Shown here piece by piece: positions 20,378-30,415 of a stretch of 64,000 nucleotides of DNA. The position numbers and the translations under genes were made by a program. A model generated the notes under the pieces. That model ran no database searches. It saw only the letters and a program-made list of their open reading frames with translations, and was not told the origin of the DNA. Numbering within the stretch: the stretch's first letter is position 1; each line of letters opens with the position of its first letter. The stretch is from the NCBI GenBank assembly GCA_000831005.1, contig CP007152.1, positions 3,844,001-3,908,000 of the forward strand. The letters are read 5' to 3'. This DNA comes from Marinobacter salarius. GTDB lineage: Bacteria > Pseudomonadota > Gammaproteobacteria > Pseudomonadales > Oleiphilaceae.

Positions 20378-21097
20378 TTAAGCGCTCCAGTAAACCTGCA
20401 GCCCCGGTTTCAGGAAAGCGCGGATGGGCATTTCGCGGATGTTTTCGATATCGCTGCAGGCACCCTGCAGGGTTTCCAGCTTGTCGTCCCCCTTCAGGTG
20501 CAATGCCGTAAAACCCGCACGGCTCAGGGCACGCAGCGTCAGCGTAATGCGCTTCTGGGGCTGGGAAGGTGGCGTCATGGGGGCCACGATGGCGGTCGAA
20601 TCCGTATCAAGGGCTTGATCCAACTCCGGCGCATCTGGAAACAATGACGCCGTATGGCCGTCGTTGCCCATACCCAGGATCAGCACATCCAGCGGAAGAT
20701 GGAGCTCCTCAAGGGCTGTTTCCGCGGCCGCCAAGCCGTCAGCCGGCGTGTCGCCTGGCTGCTTGAGGGACAGGTACCGGGCTTCCGAGGCAGGGCCTTG
20801 TAACAGACTTTCCCGCACCAGGCGGGTATTGCTGTCGTTATCGTCTTCGGAGACCCAGCGCTCGTCCGCCAGCAGCACGTCAATGCGCGCCCAATCCAAC
20901 GGCTTCTCCCGCAAGGCCTCGAAAAATGGCAGCGGGGTTGAGCCGCCAGACACCGCCAGACTGGCGCGGGGTGCAATCAGCAGCCGTTCCGAGAGGTGTT
21001 TTGCGACTGCATCCGCCAGCGCAACCGCCGTATCACCAGGGGTGTCGAAAAAATACGCATCCACTGACTCCGGCAGATTCAGGTCATGCATCTTCAT
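20378..21097 (-). CDS. pgl: 6-phosphogluconolactonase
   Basis: A 239-residue SugarP-isomerase-fold enzyme that hydrolyses 6-phosphogluconolactone. It contains RASLAVSGGSTPLPFFEALRE, VLLADERWVSEDDNDSNTRLVRESLL and VLILGMGNDGHTASLFPDAPEL, all Pgl hallmarks. I prefer the ATG at 21097 because GAAGGAG lies six bases upstream; this overlaps the end of zwf by 14 bases. Its place between zwf and eda supports the assignment. Confidence 0.93.
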   Translation of the reverse strand: MKMHDLNLPESVDAYFFDTPGDTAVALADAVAKHLSERLLIAPRASLAVSGGSTPLPFFEALREKPLDWARIDVLLADERWVSEDDNDSNTRLVRESLLQGPASEARYLSLKQPGDTPADGLAAAETALEELHLPLDVLILGMGNDGHTASLFPDAPELDQALDTDSTAIVAPMTPPSQPQKRITLTLRALSRAGFTALHLKGDDKLETLQGACSDIENIREMPIRAFLKPGLQVYWSA

Positions 21098-22559
21098 ACC
21101 AGCTCCTTCCGTCACGGGTAATCATGGCGATGGAGGCAACCGGGCCCCAGGTACCTGCGGCGTAACGTTTTGGCGGCACGCCACTGTCGTCCCAATTGCG
21201 CATGATCTGGTCAACCCATTGCCAGGCGTGTTCCACTTCGTCGCGACGGACGAACAGATACTGATTGCCTTTCATGACCTCCCAGAGCAGGCGCTCGTAG
21301 GCGTCCGGGATACGATCGGTTTCGAAGGTTTCCGAGAACGTCAGTTCCAGAGGCCCCTGGCGCAGGCGCATACCTTTATCCAGACCCTGGTCCTTGGTCA
21401 GAATTTGCAGGGACATGCCCTCGTCCGGCTGCAAGCGGATGATGAGTTTATTGTTCGCCAGGTGCTTCTGATCCGGATCAAAGATGTAGTGTGGCGCCGG
21501 CTTGAAGTGAATGATGATCTGCGACAGCTTCTCCGGCAGGCGCTTACCCGTACGGATGTAGAACGGTACGCCAGACCAGCGCCAGTTATCGATCTCGGCT
21601 TTCAGGGCCACAAAGGTTTCGGTCTTGCTGCCGCGCGCCGCGCCCTCTTCCTCCAGATAGCCCGGCACGGGCTTTCCGCCACTGGTGCCAGCGGTGTACT
21701 GCCCGCGCACCACATGGGTATCCATCATGTCCGGAGTGATGCGGCGCATCGCCTTCAGCACTTTCACCTTCTCATTGCGGATACTGTCTGCAGACAGGTC
21801 CGACGGTGGATCCATGGCGATCAGGCACAGGAGTTGAAGAAGGTGGTTCTGCACCATATCGCGAACCTGACCGGCTTTGTCGAAATAGCCCCATCGGCCT
21901 TCGATACCTACACTCTCAGCCACGGATATCTCGACGTGGGAAATATGATTCTGGTCCCACTGCGAGGCAAAGAGGTTGTTGGCAAATCGCAGCGCGATCA
22001 GGTTCTGGACCGTTTCCTTACCCAGATAATGGTCGATACGGAACAATTGGTTTTCGTTGTAGACTTCGCCCAACTCATCGTTGATGACCTTGGACGACTC
22101 CAGGTCGTGACCGATTGGCTTTTCGACAACCACCCGGGTGTTGTGATCACAGCAGTTGTTTGCCCTGAGGTTACGCGAAATCTCGCCGTACATGGCTGGT
22201 GGTGTCGCCATGTAGACAATCAGGTTGCTGGGTTCAGTGCTGCGCCAGTCGTTGAGGGCACCGTAGCCATCAGGGTTGGCAAAATCGAGGAACTGGTAAT
22301 CCACGCGCCGCAGGAACTGCTCAGCCACCTCGGCGTCAAATTCGACTTTCTTGACGTGCTCTTTCAACTTGCCAAGAAGGATCTTGCGAACCTCGCTGCT
22401 GTCTGCCTTGTTTCTCGCGATTGCTAAAATACGAGTGCCCTTATGGAGCAGCCCCGCACGCTCAAGCTGATACAGCGCGGGAAACAGTTTGCGTTGCGCC
22501 AGGTCACCAAGCGCACCAAACATCATCAGGTCACAGCGGGTATTTATCGGATCAGCCAT
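21084..22559 (-). CDS. zwf: Glucose-6-phosphate 1-dehydrogenase
   Basis: A 491-residue NAD(P)-dependent dehydrogenase that oxidises glucose 6-phosphate to the lactone. The N-terminus has the coenzyme fold MFGALGDLAQRKLFPALYQL. RIDHYLGKETVQNLIALRFAN is the active-site signature with the catalytic His, and the EKPIGHDLESS segment binds substrate. It is uninterrupted. It heads the zwf-pgl-eda unit and diverges from hexR; HexR-like sites in the gap suggest shared repression. Confidence 0.97.
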   Translation of the reverse strand: MADPINTRCDLMMFGALGDLAQRKLFPALYQLERAGLLHKGTRILAIARNKADSSEVRKILLGKLKEHVKKVEFDAEVAEQFLRRVDYQFLDFANPDGYGALNDWRSTEPSNLIVYMATPPAMYGEISRNLRANNCCDHNTRVVVEKPIGHDLESSKVINDELGEVYNENQLFRIDHYLGKETVQNLIALRFANNLFASQWDQNHISHVEISVAESVGIEGRWGYFDKAGQVRDMVQNHLLQLLCLIAMDPPSDLSADSIRNEKVKVLKAMRRITPDMMDTHVVRGQYTAGTSGGKPVPGYLEEEGAARGSKTETFVALKAEIDNWRWSGVPFYIRTGKRLPEKLSQIIIHFKPAPHYIFDPDQKHLANNKLIIRLQPDEGMSLQILTKDQGLDKGMRLRQGPLELTFSETFETDRIPDAYERLLWEVMKGNQYLFVRRDEVEHAWQWVDQIMRNWDDSGVPPKRYAAGTWGPVASIAMITRDGRSWYEDA

Positions 22560-22619
22560 CGGTTCCTTCTCTCTTTGTTTTCATGCAGCAGCGCACTACT
22601 GCACGACTCGAGGCATCAA

Positions 22620-22726
22620 TGTAGTAATTTTATGCAAATAATGACACCAAATATGACGTTTTCCAAGGATATTTTCGAATTAATGACACTTTTACTACCA
22701 CAAACCTCCCAAAAACACGCTATAAT
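22620..22726. promoter_or_regulatory. zwf-hexR divergent control region
   Basis: TGTAGTAATTTTATGCA at 22620-22636 and TTTACTACCACAA at 22691-22703 each resemble HexR half-sites or degenerate palindromes. A perfect TATAAT at 22721-22726 is the likely -10 of hexR, and the second site overlaps its -35 area, consistent with autoregulation. Confidence 0.45.
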
Positions 22727-22773
22727 CAGCGCGGATTTTCACAAGAACGCCGATGATTCAGGGAGTATCCCAA

Positions 22774-23646
22774 ATGGCTGCGAACCAGGCGCAACGCGAT
22801 GACAACCTGCTCGAAGATATCCAGCTAAGACTGGACACGCTCAATAAATCGGAGCGCAAGGTTGCCGAAGCGATTCTTCGCGACCCAAGTGCCGCCACCC
22901 GATACAGCATTGCCGCTCTGGCAAGGGCAGCAGACGTCAGTGAGCCAACCGTTAATCGTTTCTGTCGCGGCTTTTCAGCCACCGGCTTTCCTGATTTTAA
23001 AATACGCCTGGCCCAGAGCATTGCCACTGGCACACCGTATATTGGCCAGAATGTGGAACCCGACGACACTGTCGCAGAGTTCTCCGACAAGATCATGCTC
23101 AGCACCATCGCCAGCCTGGACAAGGCACGTCAGGCCCTTGACCCAAAAGCACTGGCGTCGGCTATCGACTATCTGATCCAGGCCAAGCAGATCAACTTCT
23201 TCGGCATGGGCGGCTCCGCACCCGTTGCCATGGATGCCCAGCATAAGTTCTTTCGTTTCAATATCCCGGTCATGTCGTACGATGACGCCCTGATGCAGCG
23301 CATGGTTGCCGCGGGGGCCACCAAGGGCGATGTCATCGTGCTGATTTCCTACACCGGGCGCACCCGCGAAACCGTCGAGATTGCGCAGCATGCGCGCACC
23401 AACGGCGCTACCGTTATTGGCATCACCATGCCCGGTTCTCCGCTGGCGGAGGTCTGCACCGTGGTCATCGAGGTAACCGCGCCGGAAGACACTGAGGTTT
23501 ATATGCCGATGTCCTCCCGCATTATTCACCTGACGGTGATCGATATCCTCGCGACCGGCGTGACTCTCAAGCGCGGTGCAGACTTCCTGGGCCACCTTAA
23601 AAAAATCAAGGAAAGCCTGAAACCAACTCGCTTCCCGACGACCTGA
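22774..23646 (+). CDS. hexR: HexR-type transcriptional regulator (RpiR family)
   Basis: A 290-residue RpiR-family regulator with an N-terminal helix-turn-helix (residues ~10-80; SIAALARAADVSEPTVNRFCRGFSATGFPDFKIRLAQ) and a C-terminal SIS sugar-phosphate domain (FFGMGGSAPVAMDAQHKFFRFNIP, VLISYTGRTRETVEIAQHARTNGATVIGIT). HexR of pseudomonads senses 2-keto-3-deoxy-6-phosphogluconate and controls zwf, edd and gap; all these genes are nearby. I chose the ATG at 22774, which has GGGAG nine bases upstream, over the ATG at 22753, which has none. Confidence 0.9.
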   Translation: MAANQAQRDDNLLEDIQLRLDTLNKSERKVAEAILRDPSAATRYSIAALARAADVSEPTVNRFCRGFSATGFPDFKIRLAQSIATGTPYIGQNVEPDDTVAEFSDKIMLSTIASLDKARQALDPKALASAIDYLIQAKQINFFGMGGSAPVAMDAQHKFFRFNIPVMSYDDALMQRMVAAGATKGDVIVLISYTGRTRETVEIAQHARTNGATVIGITMPGSPLAEVCTVVIEVTAPEDTEVYMPMSSRIIHLTVIDILATGVTLKRGADFLGHLKKIKESLKPTRFPTT

Positions 23647-23915
23647 GCACCACACAGTCTAAAGGTAGCAAAACCACTGATTTAGCATCTCATCCCTCTA
23701 CGCCCCCCCTCCCCCTGAAAACTCACCCCCCTTTTTCTTCAGGGCGGAGGATGCACTACCCCACCCGTTACAGGACTATGAAATCCGGTTTCCCAATGTC
23801 TGATTGGCAGAAGCTGCAATCAAGGGAACCGGAGGCCTGTTCCGGAACTGACTGTCCACGACACGATGTCGGAACTTCCGCTTCCCTGACATTCAAAAAA
23901 GACAAAAAGCACAGG
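23647..23915. other. Gap between hexR and lamB
   Basis: About 270 bases with C-rich low-complexity tracts near 23700-23735. A longer in-frame reading of lamB from 23751 exists but encodes no recognisable domain. I see no clear terminator or operator. Confidence 0.4.
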
Positions 23916-25250
23916 ATGCAGATGATGCAAAACAATAAGCGCTTTTTCCCGAACAAACTCCCGCTTGCGGCTGCGGTCACAGCTGCCATCATGGCTACGC
24001 CCGCCATCGCCGTTGAGTTCCACGGTTACGCCCGCTCAGGCCTTTCCACCAACACCAGCAGTGGCGGGGAACAAACCTGTTTCGGTAGCGGTGCCAACGG
24101 CCACTTTGTCGGACGCCTTGCAGACGAATGCGACACTTATGCGGAACTGGCCTTTGGTGACCAGCTCTTCAGCCAGGACGGTAAAACGTTCCGCTTCGAC
24201 TCCATGGTCTCCTACGAAGCCATCAACCAGGGTAACGACTACCAGGCATTTGACGGCGCCGACGATGTCAACGGCGTCGATTTTGCCGGTGAGGAAACCA
24301 CTCGCAACAACGGCAACCCCTATAGCGGCGGCGAAGTAGCGGTGCGTCAGCTTTACGTGTCCGGCACCAACGTCATCGAATCTCTGCCTGGCGCCACGCT
24401 CTGGGCTGGCAAGCGCTACTACAAGCGTCACGACGTGCACCAGCTGGACCTGTACTATATTAACAACTCCGGCTACGGTGCCGGCGTTGAAAACATTCAG
24501 GCCGGTGCTGGCCAGTTCTCCGCTGCATGGATCAACTTTGACAAGCAGGAAAGCGACACCATCGTTCAGAACAACAAGCTGGACCTGCGCTACGCCTTCC
24601 CGGTTGGCGAAAGCACGCTGACACTGGCGGGCATCTATGGCATGGCCGACCTGACCGATGAGCAGGAAGCGGCCGACATCATGGACGAGGATGGTTTCTT
24701 TGGTACCGTTGAGCTTGCGACGGGCTTTATGGGCGGCTTTAACAAGTTCGTCCTGCAGTATGCGACCGACTCACTGGGCGAAGCAGCATTCAATAACCAG
24801 GGTGGCAATTCAAGCCTCAATGGGCCCTACTACCCCGGTACGCTTGAGAAGAGCTGGCGGGTTCTGAACCATGGTGTAATCAAACTCGGTGGCCCGTGGG
24901 AGCTTGGCTACTCCGCCCTGTATTCCAAAGGTGAAACCTACGGCCCGATCAATGAAGAAGAACCCACCCGCCTGAGCGTTGTTGCTCGCCCGATCTACAA
25001 CTGGAACTCCGTGACCAGCACGGCTCTGGAAATTGGCTACGAGGACGTGCACCAGCCCTATAACGACGAAGAGACCGATCTGCAGAAGGTAGCCATTGCG
25101 CAGCAGTGGAGTGCCGGTCCCGGTTACTGGGCACGCCCGGTGATCCGCGCCTACGCCGCAGCGTTCTTTGGCGATCAGGCGGAAGCCGCTCGCAGTGAGG
25201 GCATCGATGGCGACATCCAGATCGGTGCCCAGATCGAAACCTGGTGGTAA
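23916..25250 (+). CDS. lamB: Maltoporin LamB
   Basis: An outer-membrane maltodextrin channel of about 444 residues. The signal peptide ends ATPAIA, after which VEFHGYARSGLSTNTSSGG matches the mature LamB start. LADECDTYAELAFGDQLF, ATLWAGKRYYKRHDVHQLDLYYINNSGYGAGVENI and the C-terminal IQIGAQIETWW are LamB-family features. It ends in an aromatic residue as outer-membrane barrels do. Start codons at 23916, 23922 and 23925 are all possible; AGGA favours 23922 slightly. It is followed by a terminator and then a pullulanase gene, suggesting use of starch or maltodextrins. Confidence 0.92.
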   Translation: MQMMQNNKRFFPNKLPLAAAVTAAIMATPAIAVEFHGYARSGLSTNTSSGGEQTCFGSGANGHFVGRLADECDTYAELAFGDQLFSQDGKTFRFDSMVSYEAINQGNDYQAFDGADDVNGVDFAGEETTRNNGNPYSGGEVAVRQLYVSGTNVIESLPGATLWAGKRYYKRHDVHQLDLYYINNSGYGAGVENIQAGAGQFSAAWINFDKQESDTIVQNNKLDLRYAFPVGESTLTLAGIYGMADLTDEQEAADIMDEDGFFGTVELATGFMGGFNKFVLQYATDSLGEAAFNNQGGNSSLNGPYYPGTLEKSWRVLNHGVIKLGGPWELGYSALYSKGETYGPINEEEPTRLSVVARPIYNWNSVTSTALEIGYEDVHQPYNDEETDLQKVAIAQQWSAGPGYWARPVIRAYAAAFFGDQAEAARSEGIDGDIQIGAQIETWW

Positions 25251-25286
25251 GGCTCTAAACCCCACACACTCTCGTTGGACCTCCTT

Positions 25287-25314
25287 GGGCCGGCTTTTCA
25301 GCCGGCCCTTTTTT
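25287..25314 (+). terminator. Rho-independent terminator after lamB
   Basis: The perfect 8-base stem GGGCCGGC/GCCGGCCC with a six-base loop is followed directly by six T residues, 37 bases past the lamB stop. Confidence 0.93.
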
Positions 25315-25498
25315 GTACGCACCACTCCTCTATTCTCTACTCCCCATACGCCCCTCAGACTACGCCCGCAAAAGTCCGTTGCCGAAGGATGTGTGGCCGA
25401 GCTCTTCGCGCAACCATGATCCTGCAACGTTTGCGTACAGGTTCTGCCGGTTCGCAAGCAACATCCCAAACAACAACAATGGAAAAAGGATACGCGTT

Positions 25499-28400
25499 AT
25501 GCCTGACCATAAACTGGTTGCAGGCGGCTGGGCCTTGGCTTTGTCCCTGGCTCTTGTCGGTTGCAACTCCGGTAGCAACAGCTCATCTTCAGACTCCGGC
25601 GACGGCGGAGGCGGGGACTCAACCGCCCTGCTGGAACCCGGCGACAACGAAGCATCCTCTATTACAAACGCCCCGCCGGCGACTACGACGGCTGGGGGCT
25701 CCATCTCTGGAACGACACCGCAGCCGGTTGCGATGGCCTGGCGGAAGGCGTGCCGACCGAGTGGACCGACCCACACACCTCCAGTGGTGTGAACGACACC
25801 TACGGCGCCTATTACATCATTCCCATGCGCGATGGCGGAGACTGCATGAACTTCATCATGCACAAGGGTGATGAGAAAGACCTGGGTGACAATGATAAAC
25901 GCTGGCATTTTGGCGCCCTGGGCAATCGGATCTTCACGATCAGCGGCAGTCAGTTGCTCTCCCCCGACCCGATCGAAGCCGAGGAACTGGCCGTCGACGG
26001 CGCCAAGGCACACTGGCTGGATGCCAATACGCTTGTTTTTGCCGACACCGCCTCGGCAACCCGAGTCGAACTTCGATATGACGCTGGCGCCGGCATCACT
26101 GTCGATGACTCCGATAAAACTCTGAACGGGGGCACCGCTATTGAGCTGAGCGCAACCACCCTCTCGCCAGATCTGAAAGAGGCATTCCCCCATCTTGCGG
26201 GCTGGCCGGCCTATAGCGTGGACACAGACAGTCAGACCAAAATGGACGCTTTGCGCGGCCAACTGATTGCCGGCGCCTACAATGGCAATGATGAGCTGAT
26301 ATCGCTACCCGCCTTCAGATCCCGGGTGTGCTCGACGATCTCTATGCCTATGACGGCACTCTGGGCGCTACCGTTAGCGGCGCCGATACCGGGTTTGCAG
26401 TTTGGGCCCCAACCGCCCAGAGCATGCGCCTGCACGTGTTCAATGCCGACGGCAGCATGGTGAGCGGCTATCCGGTAGACATGACCCGGGATAACGGTGT
26501 CTGGAGGCATACCGGCAACACCACCGATGTCGACCGTAAGTTCTACCAGTATGAAGTGACGGTCTACCACCCCCGTACCGATGCCATCGAAACCACTATG
26601 ACATCGGACCCCTATGCCCTGAGCCTTTCCGAAAATGGGGTGTATGCGCAGGTCGTCGACCTGGCTGACAGCGACTTGAAACCGGCCAACTGGGACAGCC
26701 TGACCCCACCGACAGTGCAGGCACCCGAGGATGTCGTGGTGTATGAAACCCATATTCGCGATTTCAGCGCCACCGACGAAACCGTTGCAGCGGCCAATCG
26801 GGGCAAGTACGCCGCCTTTACGGAATCCACCAGCGATGGCGTCACCCACTTGGAAAGCCTGGCGAACGCTGGCATCACCCACCTCCACCTGCTGCCGTCC
26901 TTCGATATCGCAACGATCAACGAAGACCCGGCCGAGGTGGTCAATATCGACGACGACTTCAGCAAACTGTGCGACCTGTCTGACGAAGCCGCAGCGAACT
27001 ATGCGGACCTCTGCGGCAGTGGCGACACCATCCGCACGGTCCTTGCATCCTTCGACCCTGCAACCGGCGATGCCCAGGCGCTGTATGGCACTTTTCGTGG
27101 CCTCGACAGCTTCAACTGGGGCTATGACCCGGTGCACTACACCGTTCCCGAGGGCAGCTATGCCTCTGATGCCAACGGCGTGGCCCGGATACGGGAATTC
27201 CGTGAAATGGTGCAGTCCGCCACCAATCTGGGCCTGAACGTGGTCCTGGATGTGGTCTACAACCACACCAACGCCTCCGGGCTTGCCGAAAAGTCGGTTC
27301 TCGACAAACTGGTCCCCGGCTACTACCACCGCCAGAACCCCGAAACCGGCGTTGTTGAGCAGTCAACCTGCTGTGAAAACACCGCGTCCGAGCACCGGAT
27401 GATGGAAAAGCTGATGATCGACTCCCTGGTCACCTGGCGTCGGAGTACGGCATTTCCGGATTCCGCTTTGACCTGATGGGGCATCACATGCTGTCGAACA
27501 TGGAAAAGGCACTGGATGCCGTAACTGCGGTCGATCCAGACACCTACTTCTACGGTGAGGGCTGGAACTTCGGTGAAGTCGCCAATAATGCGCGTGGCGT
27601 CAACGCCATCCAGCCGAACATGGCCGGAACGGGCATCGGCTCCTTCAACGATCGCCTGCGTGACGCCGTACGTGGTGGCGGCCCCTTCGATGGCGGTGAC
27701 GCACTGCGCGCCAACCAGGGCTTCAGCAATGGTCTGTTCAGCATCCCCAACGACCGAAACAGCGGCAGTGACGCTGAGAAAACCCGCCTGCTGCAGATCA
27801 GCGACTGGATCCGCGTCGGCATTGCCGGCAGCCTGAGCAACTATTCGCTGGTCACCGCCGATGGCACCACCAGAACCGGCGCGGAGATCGATTACAACGG
27901 TCAGAGTGCCGGGTATACCAGCGACCCCCAGGAAATCATCAACTACGTCTCCAAGCACGACAACCAGACGCTCTGGGACAACAACCAGTACAAGGCGGAT
28001 TTCGCCGCCACGCTTCAGGAACGTGCCCAGATGCAGGTGGTGGGGCTTTCCGTCCCCATCCTCAGCCAGGGCATTCCCTTCATCCATATGGGTTCGGAAT
28101 TGCTGCGTTCCAAATCCATGGAAAGGGACAGTTACGATTCCGGCGACTGGTTTAATGAAGTCGACTTCAGTTACCAGGAAACCGCCTGGAATCGTGGCCT
28201 GCCCCGTCAGGACAAAGACGGCGCGAACTGGGACCTGATCACCGAGATTATCGGCCAGTTCCCGGCCGGCCCAACGCCAAGCGAGATCGACTACACCCGC
28301 AAGCAGGTCGAGAAGTTGCTGACCGTTCGTAGCGGAAGCGAGCTTTTCCGTCTACGCACCGCTGAACAGGTCAGTGAGCGGCTGGCGTTCCACAACACCG

Positions 28401-28650
28401 GTCCCAGCCAGGTACCCGGCGTGATTGCCTTCAGCCTGGACGATGGCCCCGACAACGGCCTGACCGATCTGGACAGCGACGTGGATCAGATCGTCGTGGT
28501 GATCAACAGCACAGGGACCAACAGGCACTGGACACCAGCCTTAGTGAGGCCTTCTCCGTGATGGCGGACACCTCCCCGGAACAGACCGCTGTGGCAGCGA
28601 ACGGCACCTTCACGGTACCGGCCCTGTCAGTGGCTGTATTCAATCGATAA
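25499..28650 (+). CDS. pulA: Pullulanase-type debranching lipoprotein (four frameshifts)
   Basis: A secreted lipoprotein of about 1051 residues that should cleave alpha-1,6 links in branched maltodextrins. The lipobox is LALVGC (Cys at residue ~22), followed by a Ser/Gly-rich linker. Next come a PUD-like starch-binding domain (YYKRPAGDYDGWGLHLWND), a CBM48-like domain (TGFAVWAPTAQSMRLHVFN) and the GH13 barrel (YETHIRDFSA, VVLDVVYNHT, GFRFDLMGHH with the nucleophile Asp, DTYFYGEGWN with the acid Glu, YVSKHDNQTLWD). Single bases appear to be missing near 25652, 26320, 27440 and 28513. GGAAAAAGGA precedes the ATG. If the shifts are real it is a pseudogene, but homology is continuous across all four. 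Confidence 0.9.
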
Positions 28651-28724
28651 GGCCGCTGACAACGGCCCTGGCGGCCCCATGGAAGAACAGACCCATGGGG
28701 CCAGCAACCATAAAGGAGACAATC

Positions 28725-29177
28725 ATGAACAGGAAACTCACAACGCTGGCTTTGGCCTCGGTTATGGCCATCACAGCCGGTTGCGCCACCACCGGTGGTG
28801 AACGCGATTACAGCAAATCCCTGTATCTACGTGGGCAATTTGCCTGGTGGGATGCACTGCCGGAATACAAGGTCAAGAAAGTGGACAACGGGCTCTATCG
28901 CACGGAAGTGGAACTCAAGGCTGACGGGCAACCCTACGAGTTCAAGTTTGGTGATGCCAACTGGACGTCAGGCACCAATTGCGGCTATCTGTCGGAAGAA
29001 GACAAGGATGTTCAGCTGAACAAACCGGTAAAGACTAATTGCTCCGCGGTCTTCGAAAACTTCCGCTTTACCCCGCCCGAGACTGGTACCTATGGGTTTT
29101 ACTTCGATGTACGCGGGGAGACCCCCGAAATCTACATCGACGAAGCCCCTCACCCGCAATGGTCACCGGCTCTTTAA
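28725..29177 (+). CDS. Small pullulanase-associated lipoprotein, 3' end altered
   Basis: A putative lipoprotein of 150 residues with lipobox AITAGC (Cys at about 20). The body (YLRGQFAWWDALPEYKVKKVDNGLYRTEVEL then PYEFKFGDANWTSGTNCGY) resembles the small immunoglobulin-like starch- or glycogen-binding domains found beside pullulanases. It follows the pullulanase gene by 74 bases and was probably co-transcribed. The last residues (after about FDVRGETPEIYIDEAPHPQ) run into the IS21-family remnant, so the natural C-terminus has been lost or replaced. Function is inferred from context only. Confidence 0.65.
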   Translation: MNRKLTTLALASVMAITAGCATTGGERDYSKSLYLRGQFAWWDALPEYKVKKVDNGLYRTEVELKADGQPYEFKFGDANWTSGTNCGYLSEEDKDVQLNKPVKTNCSAVFENFRFTPPETGTYGFYFDVRGETPEIYIDEAPHPQWSPAL

Positions 29178-29595
29178 CCCAGGTGAAGTCGGCAATGCCC
29201 AGTTCTCCAGGCTCGTGGGTCTGGACGAACATGACCGGTTGGGCTGGCCCGTGTAATTGTCGCCAGCGGCCAATACGTCGTTCCAATGTGCGTCGTGCAC
29301 GGGGATCGAACTGATCTGTATGGTACTCACAGAGGTGATCAAAAATACCCACTGGCGTGAGGTCGGGCGATGACTCCAGCAGCGGTAACACGATGCTATC
29401 CCAGACCTCTGCCAACGGGTCTTTACGAGTACGCCAATTGCGCTCTCGCTTCTGGGGCTGGTGCAATTGCTGATCTATGCGCCGGGCAGTGCGCTCCGAG
29501 ATGCCGGCCTTGGCCGCCGCGACGGTCTGTGTCTGGCTTTTGCGGTGATGCATGAATAACCTGACCTGTTGATCTGTAATGTGTTTGCCCGACAC
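29155..29595 (-). pseudogene. istA: Truncated IS21 transposase IstA
   Basis: About 147 residues of an IS21-type DDE transposase: MSGKHITDQQVRLFMHHRKS, an HTH segment TVAAAKAGISERTARRIDQQL, RRTLERRIGRWRQLHGPAQPVMFVQTHEPGELGIADFT (the start of the catalytic core with the first Asp) and VTIAGE, where homology ends abruptly near 29155. The full-length protein is around 500 residues, so about two-thirds is gone and the fragment is inactive. Confidence 0.85.
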
Positions 29596-29689
29596 AGCGA
29601 CTCCTCCGTTCTGCTGTGTCGGACCCTATCAGATCAACCGGCCAAGATAGTTGTCGCTGGACCGGCCAAGTTAATTGTCGCGCTATACA
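29155..29689 (-). mobile_element. IS21-family insertion sequence remnant (one end)
   Basis: Contains the intact start of an IS21-type transposase gene (istA) and one terminus. The terminus holds two copies of a GGCCAAG...TTGTCGC repeat (29640-29681), as IS21 ends carry multiple internal repeats, and appears to finish in TGTA/TACA at about 29689. The inner part of istA, all of istB and the other end are absent. Both edges cut into other genes: the small lipoprotein on the left and an NYN-domain gene on the right. Confidence 0.8.
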
Positions 29690-30186
29690 TGGATCTGCTC
29701 TACAGCGGAAACGTCGATGCCTTCGCCCTTATGACAAGTGATTCCGACTTTACGCCCCTCGTTATGCGAATCCTTGAGGCCGGCCTACCAGTTTTCGGCT
29801 TCGGCGAGCGCAAAACTCCAATGCCCTTCGTCAATGCCTGTTCGCAATTCATCTACACAGAGAACCTGCGTGAAGACCCAGAGGAAACAGACAATACCAG
29901 CAACGGCGGCGCCCCAAAGTCGACGGTAGAAACCAAATGGGAACGCAACAAACTTCGAGGCGATACTGTCTTAGTACGGACTCTTCGAACTGCGGTGGAA
30001 CAAACGGCTGATGACGATGGTTGGGCCCATCTCGGCGAGGTTGGCAAATACATTTCAAACAACAGCTCCTTCTCCCCGGTAAATTATGGATACAAGAAGC
30101 TAAGCGAACTCGTCCGAGCCAGTGAACTCTTCGAGATGAGCGTACGGGATAAGAACGTTTTCTATATCAAAAGCCCCGACAAATAG
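29690..30186 (+). pseudogene. NYN-domain/LOTUS protein, 5' end removed by IS
   Basis: The C-terminal ~165 residues of a LabA/NYN-type protein. MDLLYSGNVDAFALMTSDSDFTPLVMRILEAGLPVFGFGERKTPMPFVNACSQFIYTE is the second half of the PIN-like NYN nuclease domain with the SDSDF acidic motif. The tail (TLRTAVEQTADDDGWAHLGEVGKYISNNSSFSPVNYGYKKLSELV) is an OST-HTH/LOTUS RNA-binding domain. Family members have about 85 more residues at the N-terminus containing the first catalytic Asp; these are replaced by the IS terminus. The product, if made, should be inactive as a nuclease. Confidence 0.85.
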
Positions 30187-30415
30187 GTTTGTCCCGGTTT
30201 TCTGTCCGAAAAGCACATTTCGATGAGTTCTCTCAACAATGAAGGACTGAACTCCCGGAGAAGGCCGTTCCAAATTATTGCGAAGATCACCCTGTTCTGA
30301 CTTTGAAATTGTGGCCTACAAGTGTATATCGAGAGCCGCTTGAGCGGCTCCATCAGAAGGGAGGCATGCCAAGTTGATCAAATTAAAACCAGCCCACTAC
30401 GCTTTCGTGTAACGA
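30187..30415. other. Gap between NYN fragment and helicase gene
   Basis: A 229-base AT-richer stretch without a recognisable gene. It holds a perfect hairpin, GAGCCGC-TTGA-GCGGCTC at 30333-30350, that is not followed by T on either strand. It may mark an island edge or the 3' region of the helicase transcript. Confidence 0.4.

Noticed and set aside
25499..28650. Phase variation as the cause of the pullulanase and other frameshifts
   Set aside because: The breaks are not in long homopolymers or tandem repeats and occur across many housekeeping genes, so slipped-strand switching is unlikely.
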